From the IMG/VR virus record IMGVR_UViG_3300031741_000011, positions 1 to 30,516 of that record: DNA of 30,516 bases; one strand, given 5' to 3'. Numbering within the stretch: the stretch's first letter is position 1; each line of letters begins with the position of its first letter. This document shows, piece after piece, positions 5,221 to 12,926 of this stretch. The notes beneath the pieces were generated by a model. It was not told the origin of the DNA, ran no database searches, and saw only the letters and a program-made list of their open reading frames with translations. This DNA is from a virus. The position numbers and the translations under genes are program-made.

Positions 5221-6176
5221 CTAAACGCCCTACAATAACCTCAGTGGCTGATGTTCCTAATAACGCTGGGGCTATCAATACTAACCTAGAGGCACTCAGG
5301 GATGGCTTCGATAATACTCTATCCTTAGACGGTAGTACCCCTAATGCTATGGGGGCAGACCTAGACCTTAACTCCAATGACGTCCTTAACGGAGCCACCA
5401 TTAACGCAGCTAACGTCGTAGTGGCTGGTATTAACTTAACTGACCAAGTAGCTTTAGCTAAGGCCTCAGCAGCGGCAGCGTTAGTAAGCGAGGGTCTAGC
5501 AGATGCTGATGCTACACAGACTGCTGCTGATCGTATCCAAGTAGCTGCTGACCTAGTCTCGACAAACCAAGATACACTAGACACCGCAGCCGACCTAGTT
5601 CTAACCAACCAAGATACTATAGATACTGCTGCTGATGTACTGGAAAGTGAAGACAGCAATCTTGAAGCAAACGACTGGGCTAACCGCGCAGAAGACTCTC
5701 TTACTCGGACATTCCTCAATGGTGTTGGAACGAATAGAGCTGCTGGTAATTACTCCACACTTCATTACGAAGCTAAAACCAGAGCAGATGAAATACTAAC
5801 AAATGCAGATGCAATTGCCACTGCTGCTGATGTGATCCTCGCAGAGGCCTCTAAGGCTGCTGCTGCTATTAGTGAAACAAACGCTGCTGCGTCATACGAC
5901 AGCTTCGACGATAGGTACCTCGGCGCTAAGGCGACTGCACCTACATTAGACAATGACGGCGCTGCAATCCTTACTGGCGCTTTGTACTTCGATACTGTAT
6001 CCGATGATATGCAGGTGTGGGATTCAGCCGCTTGGGTAGCTGCTTATGTTTCCCTCTCCGGTGCGCTACTCGCGACGAACAACCTGTCGGACTTAACTAA
6101 CGCGTCTACTGCAAGGATAGCCCTCGACGTAGATCAAGCTGGTACTGCAATCGCAATGTCAATCGCTCTAGGATAG
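5217..6176 (+). CDS. Tail fibre protein 1 (virion-anchor domain and coiled repeats)
   Basis: This 319-aa fibre protein has an N-terminal domain (about 1-73) containing INTNLEALRDGFDNTLSLDG and DLDLNSNDVLNGA. It is clearly homologous to the N-terminus of the fibre gene at 10368 and is taken as the tail-anchoring part. Residues about 75-220 are Ala/Asp-rich and helical, with an exact-period 14-aa repeat at 110-137 (AADLVSTNQDTLDT, then AADLVLTNQDTIDT), typical of a trimeric coiled shaft. The C-terminal part holds a LYFDTVSDDMQVWD motif common in phage fibres, then NNLSDL. No obvious receptor-binding tip follows, so it may act as an adaptor for the proteins encoded next. The codon and CTAG pattern changes near 5640, halfway through the gene. 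Confidence 0.78.
   Translation: MTKRPTITSVADVPNNAGAINTNLEALRDGFDNTLSLDGSTPNAMGADLDLNSNDVLNGATINAANVVVAGINLTDQVALAKASAAAALVSEGLADADATQTAADRIQVAADLVSTNQDTLDTAADLVLTNQDTIDTAADVLESEDSNLEANDWANRAEDSLTRTFLNGVGTNRAAGNYSTLHYEAKTRADEILTNADAIATAADVILAEASKAAAAISETNAAASYDSFDDRYLGAKATAPTLDNDGAAILTGALYFDTVSDDMQVWDSAAWVAAYVSLSGALLATNNLSDLTNASTARIALDVDQAGTAIAMSIALG
5544..5639 (+). repeat. 42-bp in-frame repeat in fibre 1
   Basis: Units at 5544-5585 and 5586-5627, with a partial third to 5639, encode two successive 14-residue helical repeats (AADLV-TNQDT-DT). Synonymous differences between the units indicate an old duplication kept at protein level. Confidence 0.7.
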
Positions 6177-6184
6177 GATAACAA

Positions 6185-6496
6185 ATGGCAACCTTCACGT
6201 TTAAGAACTACACCTCGGCGGCAGTCGGCACAGGTGAAACCACTATTATGACAGTGGCGGCATCCACTACCTCAACCTTAATCGGACTGACCGTGGCGAA
6301 TGTTACCGCAACACAGATTGCAGTCGATGTTAAACTCAACGCGGTCCACATTGTTAAAGGGGTTCCCATCCCGGCTAATAGTGCAATCAGCGTCTTGGCA
6401 GGTAAGATTGTTGCTGAGACTACTGATACGATCAAGGTGACAAGTGACACGGCAAGTTCTGGTGATGTTATTCTGTCAGTGATGGAGGAAACCTAA
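6185..6496 (+). CDS. Small beta-rich structural protein of fibre locus
   Basis: This is a 103-aa protein made almost wholly of beta-strand text (Thr, Ala, Val), with IPANSAISVLAGKIV and a terminal DVILSVMEE. I know similar about-100-residue proteins beside fibre genes in marine phages, without an assigned job; they are probably virion or baseplate components that cap or decorate a fibre. It lacks a signal peptide and cysteines. The ribosome site is TAGGATAGGAT, nine bases after the stop of fibre 1. Base composition is of the cassette type (few CTAG, more GCG and ACG codons). Confidence 0.55.
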   Translation: MATFTFKNYTSAAVGTGETTIMTVAASTTSTLIGLTVANVTATQIAVDVKLNAVHIVKGVPIPANSAISVLAGKIVAETTDTIKVTSDTASSGDVILSVMEET

Positions 6497-6497
6497 G

Positions 6498-7616
6498 ATG
6501 GGTGGTTACATAGGCTCACGGGTAGTCGTCCCACAGGTTGACGGCTACACCAAGGCGGAAACCCAGACTCTGGTTGGCAACGCAACTAAATCAAACGCTG
6601 AAGTTAAAACAGCCTACGAGGCTAATGCTGACACCAATGAGTTCTCCGATGCCGAGGTGTCTAAGCTAGCTGGCATTGCCGCAGGAGCTACAGCAGGTGT
6701 GGCAGTTGATTATTCCGAAGACATAACCCGGCTTTATTTGAACGTGGCGGAAGCTGCCGCGTCCCGCTTTAACATGGCTGATGGCATTCTGGACGGATAC
6801 AACGGCAGCAGTGATGTCGATCTAGTGTCAAGCACGGATATGGCACACTGGAGTGATTCTTTTTTACCGACGAAGGGCGCTCTATTGTCGTCTAAATCTA
6901 TGACATCTAATGTTTTACCTAGTCCATTTGTAGCTTCTGCCAGTAACGGAGCCGCCACGGCGTGGGAAGTACACGACGGCACGACTGTCTACGAGTCTAC
7001 TGGCGCACATCCCTCTTGGCACAAAATAGATATAGGGTCTAACCAAACAGTCGGCTCTTACGGCATGGCGTCCGGGGTGAACACCTCTGTCGGCTTTAAC
7101 TATACCGCGTGGACTTTCGAGGGGTCTACCGACGATAGCACATGGGTCGAACTAGACTCTAGGACAGGTTTCACTGATTGGGGGGCTGTGGTGGGAGCAG
7201 AAATCCAATTCAAATGCACTTCCGGTAGTTACCGTTACTACCGTTGGAATCCTACCGCTGGTGGCACATACTCGTCCGGCTTGCACGTATATGGCTTGAA
7301 TACGACCCCAGCCACACTGATTTCCGAACCCTTCATTGCAGATGTTGTTCCGGCTACAGCCCGTGTGGGTGTCTTGGTCGATGGAGCGTTCACGATTAAT
7401 ACCACACTAATTGCCTCGGTAAGCCGCGATGGTGGCACGACGTTCACCGCAGCGACACTGGTGCTAATAGATACTATGTCGGGTGGGTACACCTACTACG
7501 AGGACGCAGCAGTGGACATATCAGCCCAGCCTTCCGGCACGTCTATGGTGTACAAGGTGTATTCCAACTCAGGAACCTTTTCAAGCATTTCAGCAGCTCT
7601 TTTACAGTGGGGATAA
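6498..7616 (+). CDS. Fibre/adhesin with F5/8-type (discoidin-like) domain
   Basis: This 372-aa protein opens with GGYIGSR, like the GYIG opening of the gene at 8939. A short shaft follows containing a fibre-type motif (NEFSDAEVSKLAGIAAGATAG, read in pieces at about 47-68). Residues about 141-267 resemble an F5/8 type C (discoidin) carbohydrate-binding module: S-x-G-A-A-T-A-W-E, SWHKIDIG, WTFEGSTDDSTWVELD, YRYYRW. A further beta domain fills about 270-372, with SRDGGTTFTAA near 316-326. Sugar or glycan binding on the host surface is the likely role. It has a good ribosome site (GGAGGAA) and starts two bases after the previous stop. Confidence 0.65.
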   Translation: MGGYIGSRVVVPQVDGYTKAETQTLVGNATKSNAEVKTAYEANADTNEFSDAEVSKLAGIAAGATAGVAVDYSEDITRLYLNVAEAAASRFNMADGILDGYNGSSDVDLVSSTDMAHWSDSFLPTKGALLSSKSMTSNVLPSPFVASASNGAATAWEVHDGTTVYESTGAHPSWHKIDIGSNQTVGSYGMASGVNTSVGFNYTAWTFEGSTDDSTWVELDSRTGFTDWGAVVGAEIQFKCTSGSYRYYRWNPTAGGTYSSGLHVYGLNTTPATLISEPFIADVVPATARVGVLVDGAFTINTTLIASVSRDGGTTFTAATLVLIDTMSGGYTYYEDAAVDISAQPSGTSMVYKVYSNSGTFSSISAALLQWG

Positions 7617-7619
7617 ACC

Positions 7620-7811
7620 ATGACCGCGCGTAGACTTCTAGACACCAAGACCCGGCAAGCAAAACTCGGCGCAGAAACCGACACCACAATTACGAATGAC
7701 CTGCTCGACGAACTCGAAAGCCTTCTGCCTGCTGACAACCCTGCTGTAATGAAGCGTAAAGCCCTTCGTGACTTACCTACTAAGGTAACCTCTCCAAATG
7801 TACCAAGATAA
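7620..7811 (+). CDS. Short tail-fibre-assembly-like protein (reduced)
   Basis: This is a 63-aa protein. Its C-terminus (KRKALRDLPTKVTSPNVPR, residues 45-63) matches the ending of phage tail-fibre assembly chaperones (Y/R-R-x-A-L-R-D-L-P ... F-P). It aligns by eye with YRKALRDLP at 105-113 of the protein at 9929. The usual preceding E-R-D-x-L-L-A-x-x-D-W segment is missing, so it is a shortened version or a degenerate copy. It sits directly after the discoidin-type adhesin gene, as expected for a dedicated chaperone. Confidence 0.5.
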   Translation: MTARRLLDTKTRQAKLGAETDTTITNDLLDELESLLPADNPAVMKRKALRDLPTKVTSPNVPR

Positions 7812-7829
7812 ATTAAAGGAGTGTTTTGA

Positions 7830-8612
7830 ATGACCAGAGCATCTGACCTCGCAAGGTATAACGCCGCGTTGACCGTTGGGTCACTGACCTCTACTGGTAT
7901 TGACGACAACGCCACTTCTACAGCCATTACGATTGATGCGTCTGAGAATGTTGGGATTGGAAACGCTAGCCCTAGTCAGGCACTTGACGTAACAGGAAGC
8001 ATTGCAGTCTCCGGTACAGTGGATGGTCGTGACGTAGCAACTGATGGTACTAAACTAGACGGTGTTGCTGTAGGTGCTACGGCAGGTGGTGGTGCAACGG
8101 AGTTCATCGCAACGATTGATTTGTCCAGCACTGCAACAGCGGCTTTCACGGGGTTTGATAGTGGGTCGTACGACGATTATGTCTTTAAGTTCTTAAATGT
8201 TATCCTTGCGACCGACTCGCAGTATCTTGAAGTGCATACATCGTCTAACGGCGGTGCGAGTTACGACACTGGAAGTAACTACGACTACAGGTATATGCAG
8301 CTATCCGCGACTTCCATTTCAGGCTGGCAAGGTAATACGCAAACAAGGCTATTGATGGCGGGAGCTATAGCTAATATTGAAGGGGGTCTGAGCGGTACTT
8401 TAAACGTTCACGGGGCGCATCTCGCGCAAAGAACGTATACCACCAGCCACGTCAGCGCGGCATATGCAGGCGCGGTCCACCATTTGCTGGCGCAGTATGT
8501 AGGAGGAGGGCGACATAGAACCGCTGCTGATGTGGATGCAATAAGGTTTAGGTCATCTTCGGGTAACATGGCGTCAGGAACAATCACAATGTATGGAATG
8601 AAAAATGCCTAG
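7830..8612 (+). CDS. Tail fibre / receptor-binding protein 2
   Basis: This 260-aa protein starts with a short N-terminal segment and an ENVGIGNASPSQALDVTGS motif (residues 39-57) common in phage fibres. A TVDGRDVATDGTKLDG linker (63-78) follows, shared with the gene at 8939. Residues about 94-260 form a beta-rich tip (IDLSSTATAAFTGFDSGSYD, then AIRFRSSSGNMASGTITMYG), an ending I know from many marine phage fibres as a receptor-binding domain. The ribosome site AAAGGAG is eight bases from the ATG. The last eight bases overlap the start of the next gene, an assembly-type protein. Confidence 0.68.
   Translation: MTRASDLARYNAALTVGSLTSTGIDDNATSTAITIDASENVGIGNASPSQALDVTGSIAVSGTVDGRDVATDGTKLDGVAVGATAGGGATEFIATIDLSSTATAAFTGFDSGSYDDYVFKFLNVILATDSQYLEVHTSSNGGASYDTGSNYDYRYMQLSATSISGWQGNTQTRLLMAGAIANIEGGLSGTLNVHGAHLAQRTYTTSHVSAAYAGAVHHLLAQYVGGGRHRTAADVDAIRFRSSSGNMASGTITMYGMKNA
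8013..8050 (+). repeat. 38-bp direct repeat, copy 1 (second at 9260-9297)
   Basis: 8013-8050 and 9260-9297 differ at one base in 38 (GGATGGTCGTGAC versus GGATGGCCGTGAC). Both encode GTVDGRDVATDGT. Flanking codons for the same peptide differ at third positions, so the identical block is shorter than the shared protein motif. It is a plausible recombination joint for exchanging fibre tips. Confidence 0.85.
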
Positions 8613-8919
8613 ATATAGCGCAGTAGCTGGTAAGCGCGGCGAGGCCGTTAAGCGGGTTCAATTCACCGCAGCACAGGAAATAGAACGGGACGCTGAGGAA
8701 GCACACGCGGTTTCAGCAGAGGTTGTTGGTGGACAGGTGCGGGACGATAGAGATGGTAGGTTGGTGAATGAAGTAGATACTGCCGCAGGTAATATCTTAC
8801 GTTGGTCGGCCCTCACTGAGGAAAAGAAAGCTGCTTGGTCAGAGTACCGTCTAGAACTTCTTGATGTACCTCAGCAGGCTGGTTTCCCAACAAAAGTAAC
8901 TTGGCCGATAAAGCCATGA
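8605..8919 (+). CDS. Tail-fibre-assembly-type protein 2
   Basis: This 104-aa protein has FTAAQEIERDAEEAHA at residues 20-35 and ends with YRLELLDVPQQAGFPTKVTW (81-100) then PIKP. The W-x-x-Y-R-x-x-L-x-x-x-P-x-x-x-G-F-P-x-x-V-x-W-P ending is the hallmark of phage tail-fibre assembly chaperones. The family's E-R-D-x-L-L-x-x-x-D-W helix is replaced by a different text, and the RWSALTEEKKAAW part supplies the Trp. It overlaps the preceding fibre gene by eight bases, so fibre and chaperone are probably made in linked amounts. Confidence 0.6.
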   Translation: MPRYSAVAGKRGEAVKRVQFTAAQEIERDAEEAHAVSAEVVGGQVRDDRDGRLVNEVDTAAGNILRWSALTEEKKAAWSEYRLELLDVPQQAGFPTKVTWPIKP

Positions 8920-8938
8920 TGACTAAGGAGACAATGTA

Positions 8939-9919
8939 ATGTCAGGTTATATCGGCCCCGACCCCATCCCACAGGCGGTGATGCACGATGAGGTATTCAC
9001 GGCCACGTCTGCCCAAACAACATTTGCCACCGCAGGTTACACTGTCGGCTATATTCAAGTGTATCAGAACGGAGTGTTGCTAACAAATACCTCTGACTAC
9101 ACAGCCACTAACGGCTCAGACGTTGTGCTTGGCACTGGGGCTACCGCCTCAGATACTATCCGGGTTATCTCCTTTGTACCGTTCGAGGTGGTGAATCTGA
9201 TTAATACGGCTAACCAGACGTTTACTGGGACGACTACAGTTGATATTCTTGCGGTATCAGGTACAGTGGATGGCCGTGACGTAGCAACTGATGGTACGAA
9301 GTTGGATGGTATTGCCACCTCTGCTGATTATGTCGCAGGGGACGTTGCGGCCAAGGGCGACCTGATGGCTGGCACAGCGGTAGATACCCTTGGTGTTCTG
9401 ACAGTTGGAGCCAATGACACTGTTCTGACAGCGGATAGTGCCGAAACGTCTGGGATGAAATGGGCTGCTGCTGCTAGCGGTGGACCGACTATAGGCACAG
9501 AACAAGCCACCACATCTGGCACGGCCATTGATTTTACGGGCGTACCAGCAGGAACTACACGAATTGATATTGCGTTTGATGGGGTCTCATTGAGCGATAC
9601 AGACAATTTTCTGGTTCAGTTGGGAGACGCCGGAGGCTTTGAGACTACGGGATATGCCGCTAATTCAGACTCAATAGCCACCACATCTGGGTTTAACATA
9701 GCAAACATCTGGGCTGGTTCCACTACGACCGGGCCTATGCGGTTGACCCACATGGGCGGCAACTCTTGGGTTTCAAATCATCAAGTTTACCAATGGACTA
9801 CTAGATACGTAGACGGGGCTGGTGCAAAAACTCTTTCGGGTGAACTTACCCAAATTAGAGTAACTAGGGATGGCACCAACACGTTCGACGCTGGTGTCGT
9901 CAATATAATCTATTCGTGA
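8939..9919 (+). CDS. Tail fibre / receptor-binding protein 3
   Basis: This 326-aa protein begins GYIGPDPIPQAV followed by FTATSAQTTFATAGYTVGYI and VYQNGVLLTN (to about residue 66), a frequent N-terminal module of marine phage fibres. A GTVDGRDVATDGTKLDG linker (108-124) matches the one at 7830. Residues about 180-326 are a beta-rich tip with FTGVPAGTTRIDIAFDGVSL and FLVQLGDAGGFETTGY, another well-known fibre-tip type, ending VVNIIYS. The ribosome site AAGGAG is spaced nine bases. It is followed by a full-length assembly-type chaperone. By gene context it is an alternative or additional adhesin. Confidence 0.7.
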   Translation: MSGYIGPDPIPQAVMHDEVFTATSAQTTFATAGYTVGYIQVYQNGVLLTNTSDYTATNGSDVVLGTGATASDTIRVISFVPFEVVNLINTANQTFTGTTTVDILAVSGTVDGRDVATDGTKLDGIATSADYVAGDVAAKGDLMAGTAVDTLGVLTVGANDTVLTADSAETSGMKWAAAASGGPTIGTEQATTSGTAIDFTGVPAGTTRIDIAFDGVSLSDTDNFLVQLGDAGGFETTGYAANSDSIATTSGFNIANIWAGSTTTGPMRLTHMGGNSWVSNHQVYQWTTRYVDGAGAKTLSGELTQIRVTRDGTNTFDAGVVNIIYS

Positions 9920-9928
9920 GGGATTGAA

Positions 9929-10312
9929 ATGTTCGTAGCAATAATGAAAACAGAGAGCGGCAGGGTTGCTAAAGTCCAAGACCCGTTTGACACTCTGGCA
10001 GATGCTCAGGCGCATGTTGACGCTCATAGCAGCAGTTATCCAAATGCCTTTGCGATAGCCAAGCCGAGTGGGAAGTTAGCGGATTGGTTGGTCGCATCTG
10101 ACCGTTCCGTTTCCGTTTCCACGCTTCCTACAGACCCGGCTGTTGTTAGATCAGAACGTGACGAGTTACTTGCAGCTACCGACTGGGAGGCGATCCGCGC
10201 ACTTGAGGCTCTGTATCTAGCCGACACACCGCTTGGTATCTACCGCAAGGCCCTGCGTGACCTACCTGCTTCGGCAGATTTCCCTGACACGCCAATGCCA
10301 ACTAGGCAGTAA
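9929..10312 (+). CDS. Tail-fibre assembly chaperone-like protein 3 (complete form)
   Basis: This 127-aa protein is the clearest of the three copies. It has the helix RSERDELLAATDWEAIRALE (74-93) and the ending YRKALRDLPASADFPDTP (105-122), as in the phage tail assembly chaperone family. Residues 1-65 form a small separate domain (FVAIMKTESGRV, DTLADAQAHVDAH). It is expected to help trimerise or attach the preceding fibre and may not be in the virion. GAGGGA lies seven bases ahead of the ATG. Confidence 0.68.
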   Translation: MFVAIMKTESGRVAKVQDPFDTLADAQAHVDAHSSSYPNAFAIAKPSGKLADWLVASDRSVSVSTLPTDPAVVRSERDELLAATDWEAIRALEALYLADTPLGIYRKALRDLPASADFPDTPMPTRQ

Positions 10313-10367
10313 GACGTCACAGCAGCACTCTCTTAACAAAGACAAAGATCATCTATAAGGACAAGTA

Positions 10368-11378
10368 ATGGCCACTAAGTTATCTACACTTATCTCTATC
10401 GTCACTGGCTACTTCTCCAGTACCCAACTGAATAGTAACTTCACTGCTATCGCAGATGAGTTCGATAATACTTTGTCTCGTGATGGTACCGCTCCTAATA
10501 CTATGGAGGCAGACTTTGACTTGAACTCTAATGATCTCCTCAATGGTGCTAATGTCCATACGGATAACCTATACATAGCAGGGACTAAGACTGTCTCTAC
10601 TTCTGCTACCCCTACATGGAAAGGCCCTTGGGTAACCACTACTGTCTATGCCCTAGACGATGTGGTGAGTGACTCAGGCAGCTCCTACATCTGTATCGTA
10701 GCTCACACAGGGGGAACCTTCGCTACTGACCTAGCGGCTCTTAAGTGGGCGGCCATGGCAACCAAAGGTGCCACAGGTGCTGGTACTGGTGACATGCTAA
10801 TCGCCAACAACCTCTCTGATGTAGCCTCAGTAGCTACCGCTAAGGTCAACCTAGGAGTAGAGGTTGGTGTAGACGTACAAGCCTATGGGGCTATCCTAGA
10901 CGACCTCTCAGGTCTCACACAAGCAACAGATAAGATTCCCTACTTCACCTCAGGCTCAGCAGCAGGTGTCCTCGACCTCCTAGACGAAGACACTATGTCC
11001 TCTGATAGCGCTACTGGTGTCCCTACCCAACAGTCAAGTAAGGCTTATGCTGACACTACCTTGGCAGCAGCAGTAGCCACCATCGCAGCTAAGCCTCAGA
11101 TCGTAGCTTGGGTAAACTTCAATGGTACAGGCACACCGACTGTTAACGCTAGTTACAACATAACAAGTATAACAGATAATGGTACTGGCGACTGGACCAT
11201 CAATTTCACGACCAACATATCTGATGCGAATTACGCGGTTTCATTCGCAATAAACAAGACTGACACATCAACATCATTCGTCAGAACTCGCGCGGTTGGA
11301 TCATTGCGCATGGGTATTCAGACGACTGGTGTTGGCGCAGCAGACGCCTCAGACATCAGCGTAGTCATCGTAAGGTAA
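10368..11378 (+). CDS. Tail fibre protein 4 (anchor, collar and receptor-binding tip)
   Basis: In this 336-aa protein, residues about 18-65 (LNSNFTAIADEFDNTLSRDG, DFDLNSNDLLNGA) repeat the anchor domain of fibre 1. A WKGPWVTTTVYALDDVV-type stretch and GSSYICIVAHTGGTFATD (about 82-125) follow, a small carbohydrate-binding-like module often seen in fibres, then NNLSDVASVATAKVNLGV and a shaft. Residues about 243-336 (IVAWVNFNGTGTPTVNASYN, DISVVIV) are a common fibre-tip domain. Because it alone here joins a clear anchor to a clear tip, it may be the main fibre. The stop is 9 bases before the large-terminase start. Confidence 0.78.
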   Translation: MATKLSTLISIVTGYFSSTQLNSNFTAIADEFDNTLSRDGTAPNTMEADFDLNSNDLLNGANVHTDNLYIAGTKTVSTSATPTWKGPWVTTTVYALDDVVSDSGSSYICIVAHTGGTFATDLAALKWAAMATKGATGAGTGDMLIANNLSDVASVATAKVNLGVEVGVDVQAYGAILDDLSGLTQATDKIPYFTSGSAAGVLDLLDEDTMSSDSATGVPTQQSSKAYADTTLAAAVATIAAKPQIVAWVNFNGTGTPTVNASYNITSITDNGTGDWTINFTTNISDANYAVSFAINKTDTSTSFVRTRAVGSLRMGIQTTGVGAADASDISVVIVR

Positions 11379-11387
11379 TAACTTAAC

Positions 11388-12926
11388 GTGGTAATGGAAG
11401 TTCAAATAAGAGAAGCTGCTGAGGCAGACTTAGCTACCTTCATTAAGTTGGTAGCTCCCGGCAGAGTCTTAGGCGCAGTACACGAAGAGCTTCTTAGGTG
11501 GTGGACAAGGGATGAAGCTAAGGATCATCAGCTCTGTCTCCTCCCACGTGACCACGGTAAGTCAGCTATGGTTGCCTACCGAGTAGCTTGGGAACTAACT
11601 AAGGACCCTACCCTAAGAGTTCTTTACATCAGTGCTACCTCAGGCTTAGCTGAGAAACAACTAGGTTTTATTAAGACTATCTTCGAGAGTAAGATTCACC
11701 GTAGGTACTGGCCTCTCCACATTAAGAAGGAAGAGGGAAGACGCTCTAGGTGGACTAACAAGGAGATTGAACTTGACCACCCTAAGCGTAAGGAAGAACA
11801 GATACGTGATCCGTCTATCATGGTTGCTGGCCTCACCACTAATATTGCTGGCCTCCACTTTGACATCGCAGTACTTGATGATGTAGTAGTATACGATAAT
11901 GCTTACACCCTAGAAGGACGCAAGAGGGTAGAGACACAGTACTCCTTCCTCGCTTCCATTGAAGGTACAGGCTCACAGGAGTGGGTAGTAGGAACTAGGT
12001 ACCACCCGAAGGACCTCTACAACACCATGAAGGAAATGCTAGAGCCTCACTTCATGCCTGACGGTACTATAGACGGGGAAGAGCCTATCTATGAAATCTA
12101 CGAGCGAGTAGTAGAGGACAGTGGAGATGGCACAGGGGAGTTCCTCTGGCCTAGGCAACAGAGACCAGATGGTAAGTGGTTTGGCTTTGACGCGAGGGAA
12201 CTAGCGCGTAAGAAGGCTAAGTACCTAGACCGTACTCAGTTCAGAGCACAGTACTACAACAACCCTACTGACCCTGACTCTCGTCCTATTGACTATGACA
12301 AGTTCCAGTACTACGAGAGGAGCCTCCTCAATCAGGACAATGGTCACTGGTTCTACAACGGACGTAAGCTCAACCTTATTGCTTCTATCGACTTCGCCTA
12401 CAGCACTAGAGTACGAGCTGACTTCACGGCCCTAGTGGTAGTAGGAGCAGACGCTGACAATAACCTTTATGTCTTAGACATCACAAGGTTCAAGACCTCA
12501 GACATCTCTGAGTACTTTAAGCACATCCTAGCTTCAGTCAACAAGTGGGACTACCGTAAGCTAAGGGCTGAGACATCAGTAGCACAGAAGGCTATTGTAC
12601 AGTCCCTCAAGTACGACTACATAGCCACTCACGGCTTAGCCCTAGCGGTAGACGAAGTAAAGCCTAACAGGCATCAGGGGAGCAAGGAGGAGCGTATGGA
12701 GGCTATCTTAATACCTCGCTACTCTAACCTCCAAGTTTACCACTACAAAGGGGGTAACTGTCAGTTGCTTGAAGAAGAACTAGTTACCAATAATCCTCAG
12801 CATGATGACATCAAAGATGCTCTAGCTACAGCCATTGAAGGTATAGTTAAACCAATGCAAACATTCCGTAGACGCAATAACTCTAATGTCATTGAGTTCA
12901 GCTCCCGGTTCGGAGGACGTGTATAG
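11388..12926 (+). CDS. terL: Terminase large subunit (packaging ATPase-nuclease)
   Basis: The 512-aa length is normal. The ATPase domain has Walker A LLPRDHGKSA (51-60), Walker B DIAVLDDVV (159-167) and a coupling motif GTRYHP (202-207). The nuclease domain starts near 328 with ASIDFAYSTRVRADF (catalytic Asp in ASIDF), and the late acidic motif is PQHDDIKDALA. The enzyme pumps DNA into the prohead through the portal and cuts concatemers. Start: GTG at 11388 is chosen because TAAGG lies 12 bases upstream; ATG at 11394 would be further from it. The gene overlaps the portal start by one base (TAGTG). Confidence 0.95.
   Translation: MVMEVQIREAAEADLATFIKLVAPGRVLGAVHEELLRWWTRDEAKDHQLCLLPRDHGKSAMVAYRVAWELTKDPTLRVLYISATSGLAEKQLGFIKTIFESKIHRRYWPLHIKKEEGRRSRWTNKEIELDHPKRKEEQIRDPSIMVAGLTTNIAGLHFDIAVLDDVVVYDNAYTLEGRKRVETQYSFLASIEGTGSQEWVVGTRYHPKDLYNTMKEMLEPHFMPDGTIDGEEPIYEIYERVVEDSGDGTGEFLWPRQQRPDGKWFGFDARELARKKAKYLDRTQFRAQYYNNPTDPDSRPIDYDKFQYYERSLLNQDNGHWFYNGRKLNLIASIDFAYSTRVRADFTALVVVGADADNNLYVLDITRFKTSDISEYFKHILASVNKWDYRKLRAETSVAQKAIVQSLKYDYIATHGLALAVDEVKPNRHQGSKEERMEAILIPRYSNLQVYHYKGGNCQLLEEELVTNNPQHDDIKDALATAIEGIVKPMQTFRRRNNSNVIEFSSRFGGRV

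Noticed and set aside
5217-11378. Diversity-generating retroelement at the fibre tips
   Set aside because: No reverse transcriptase, and no template/variable repeat pair with adenine-specific differences in the window.
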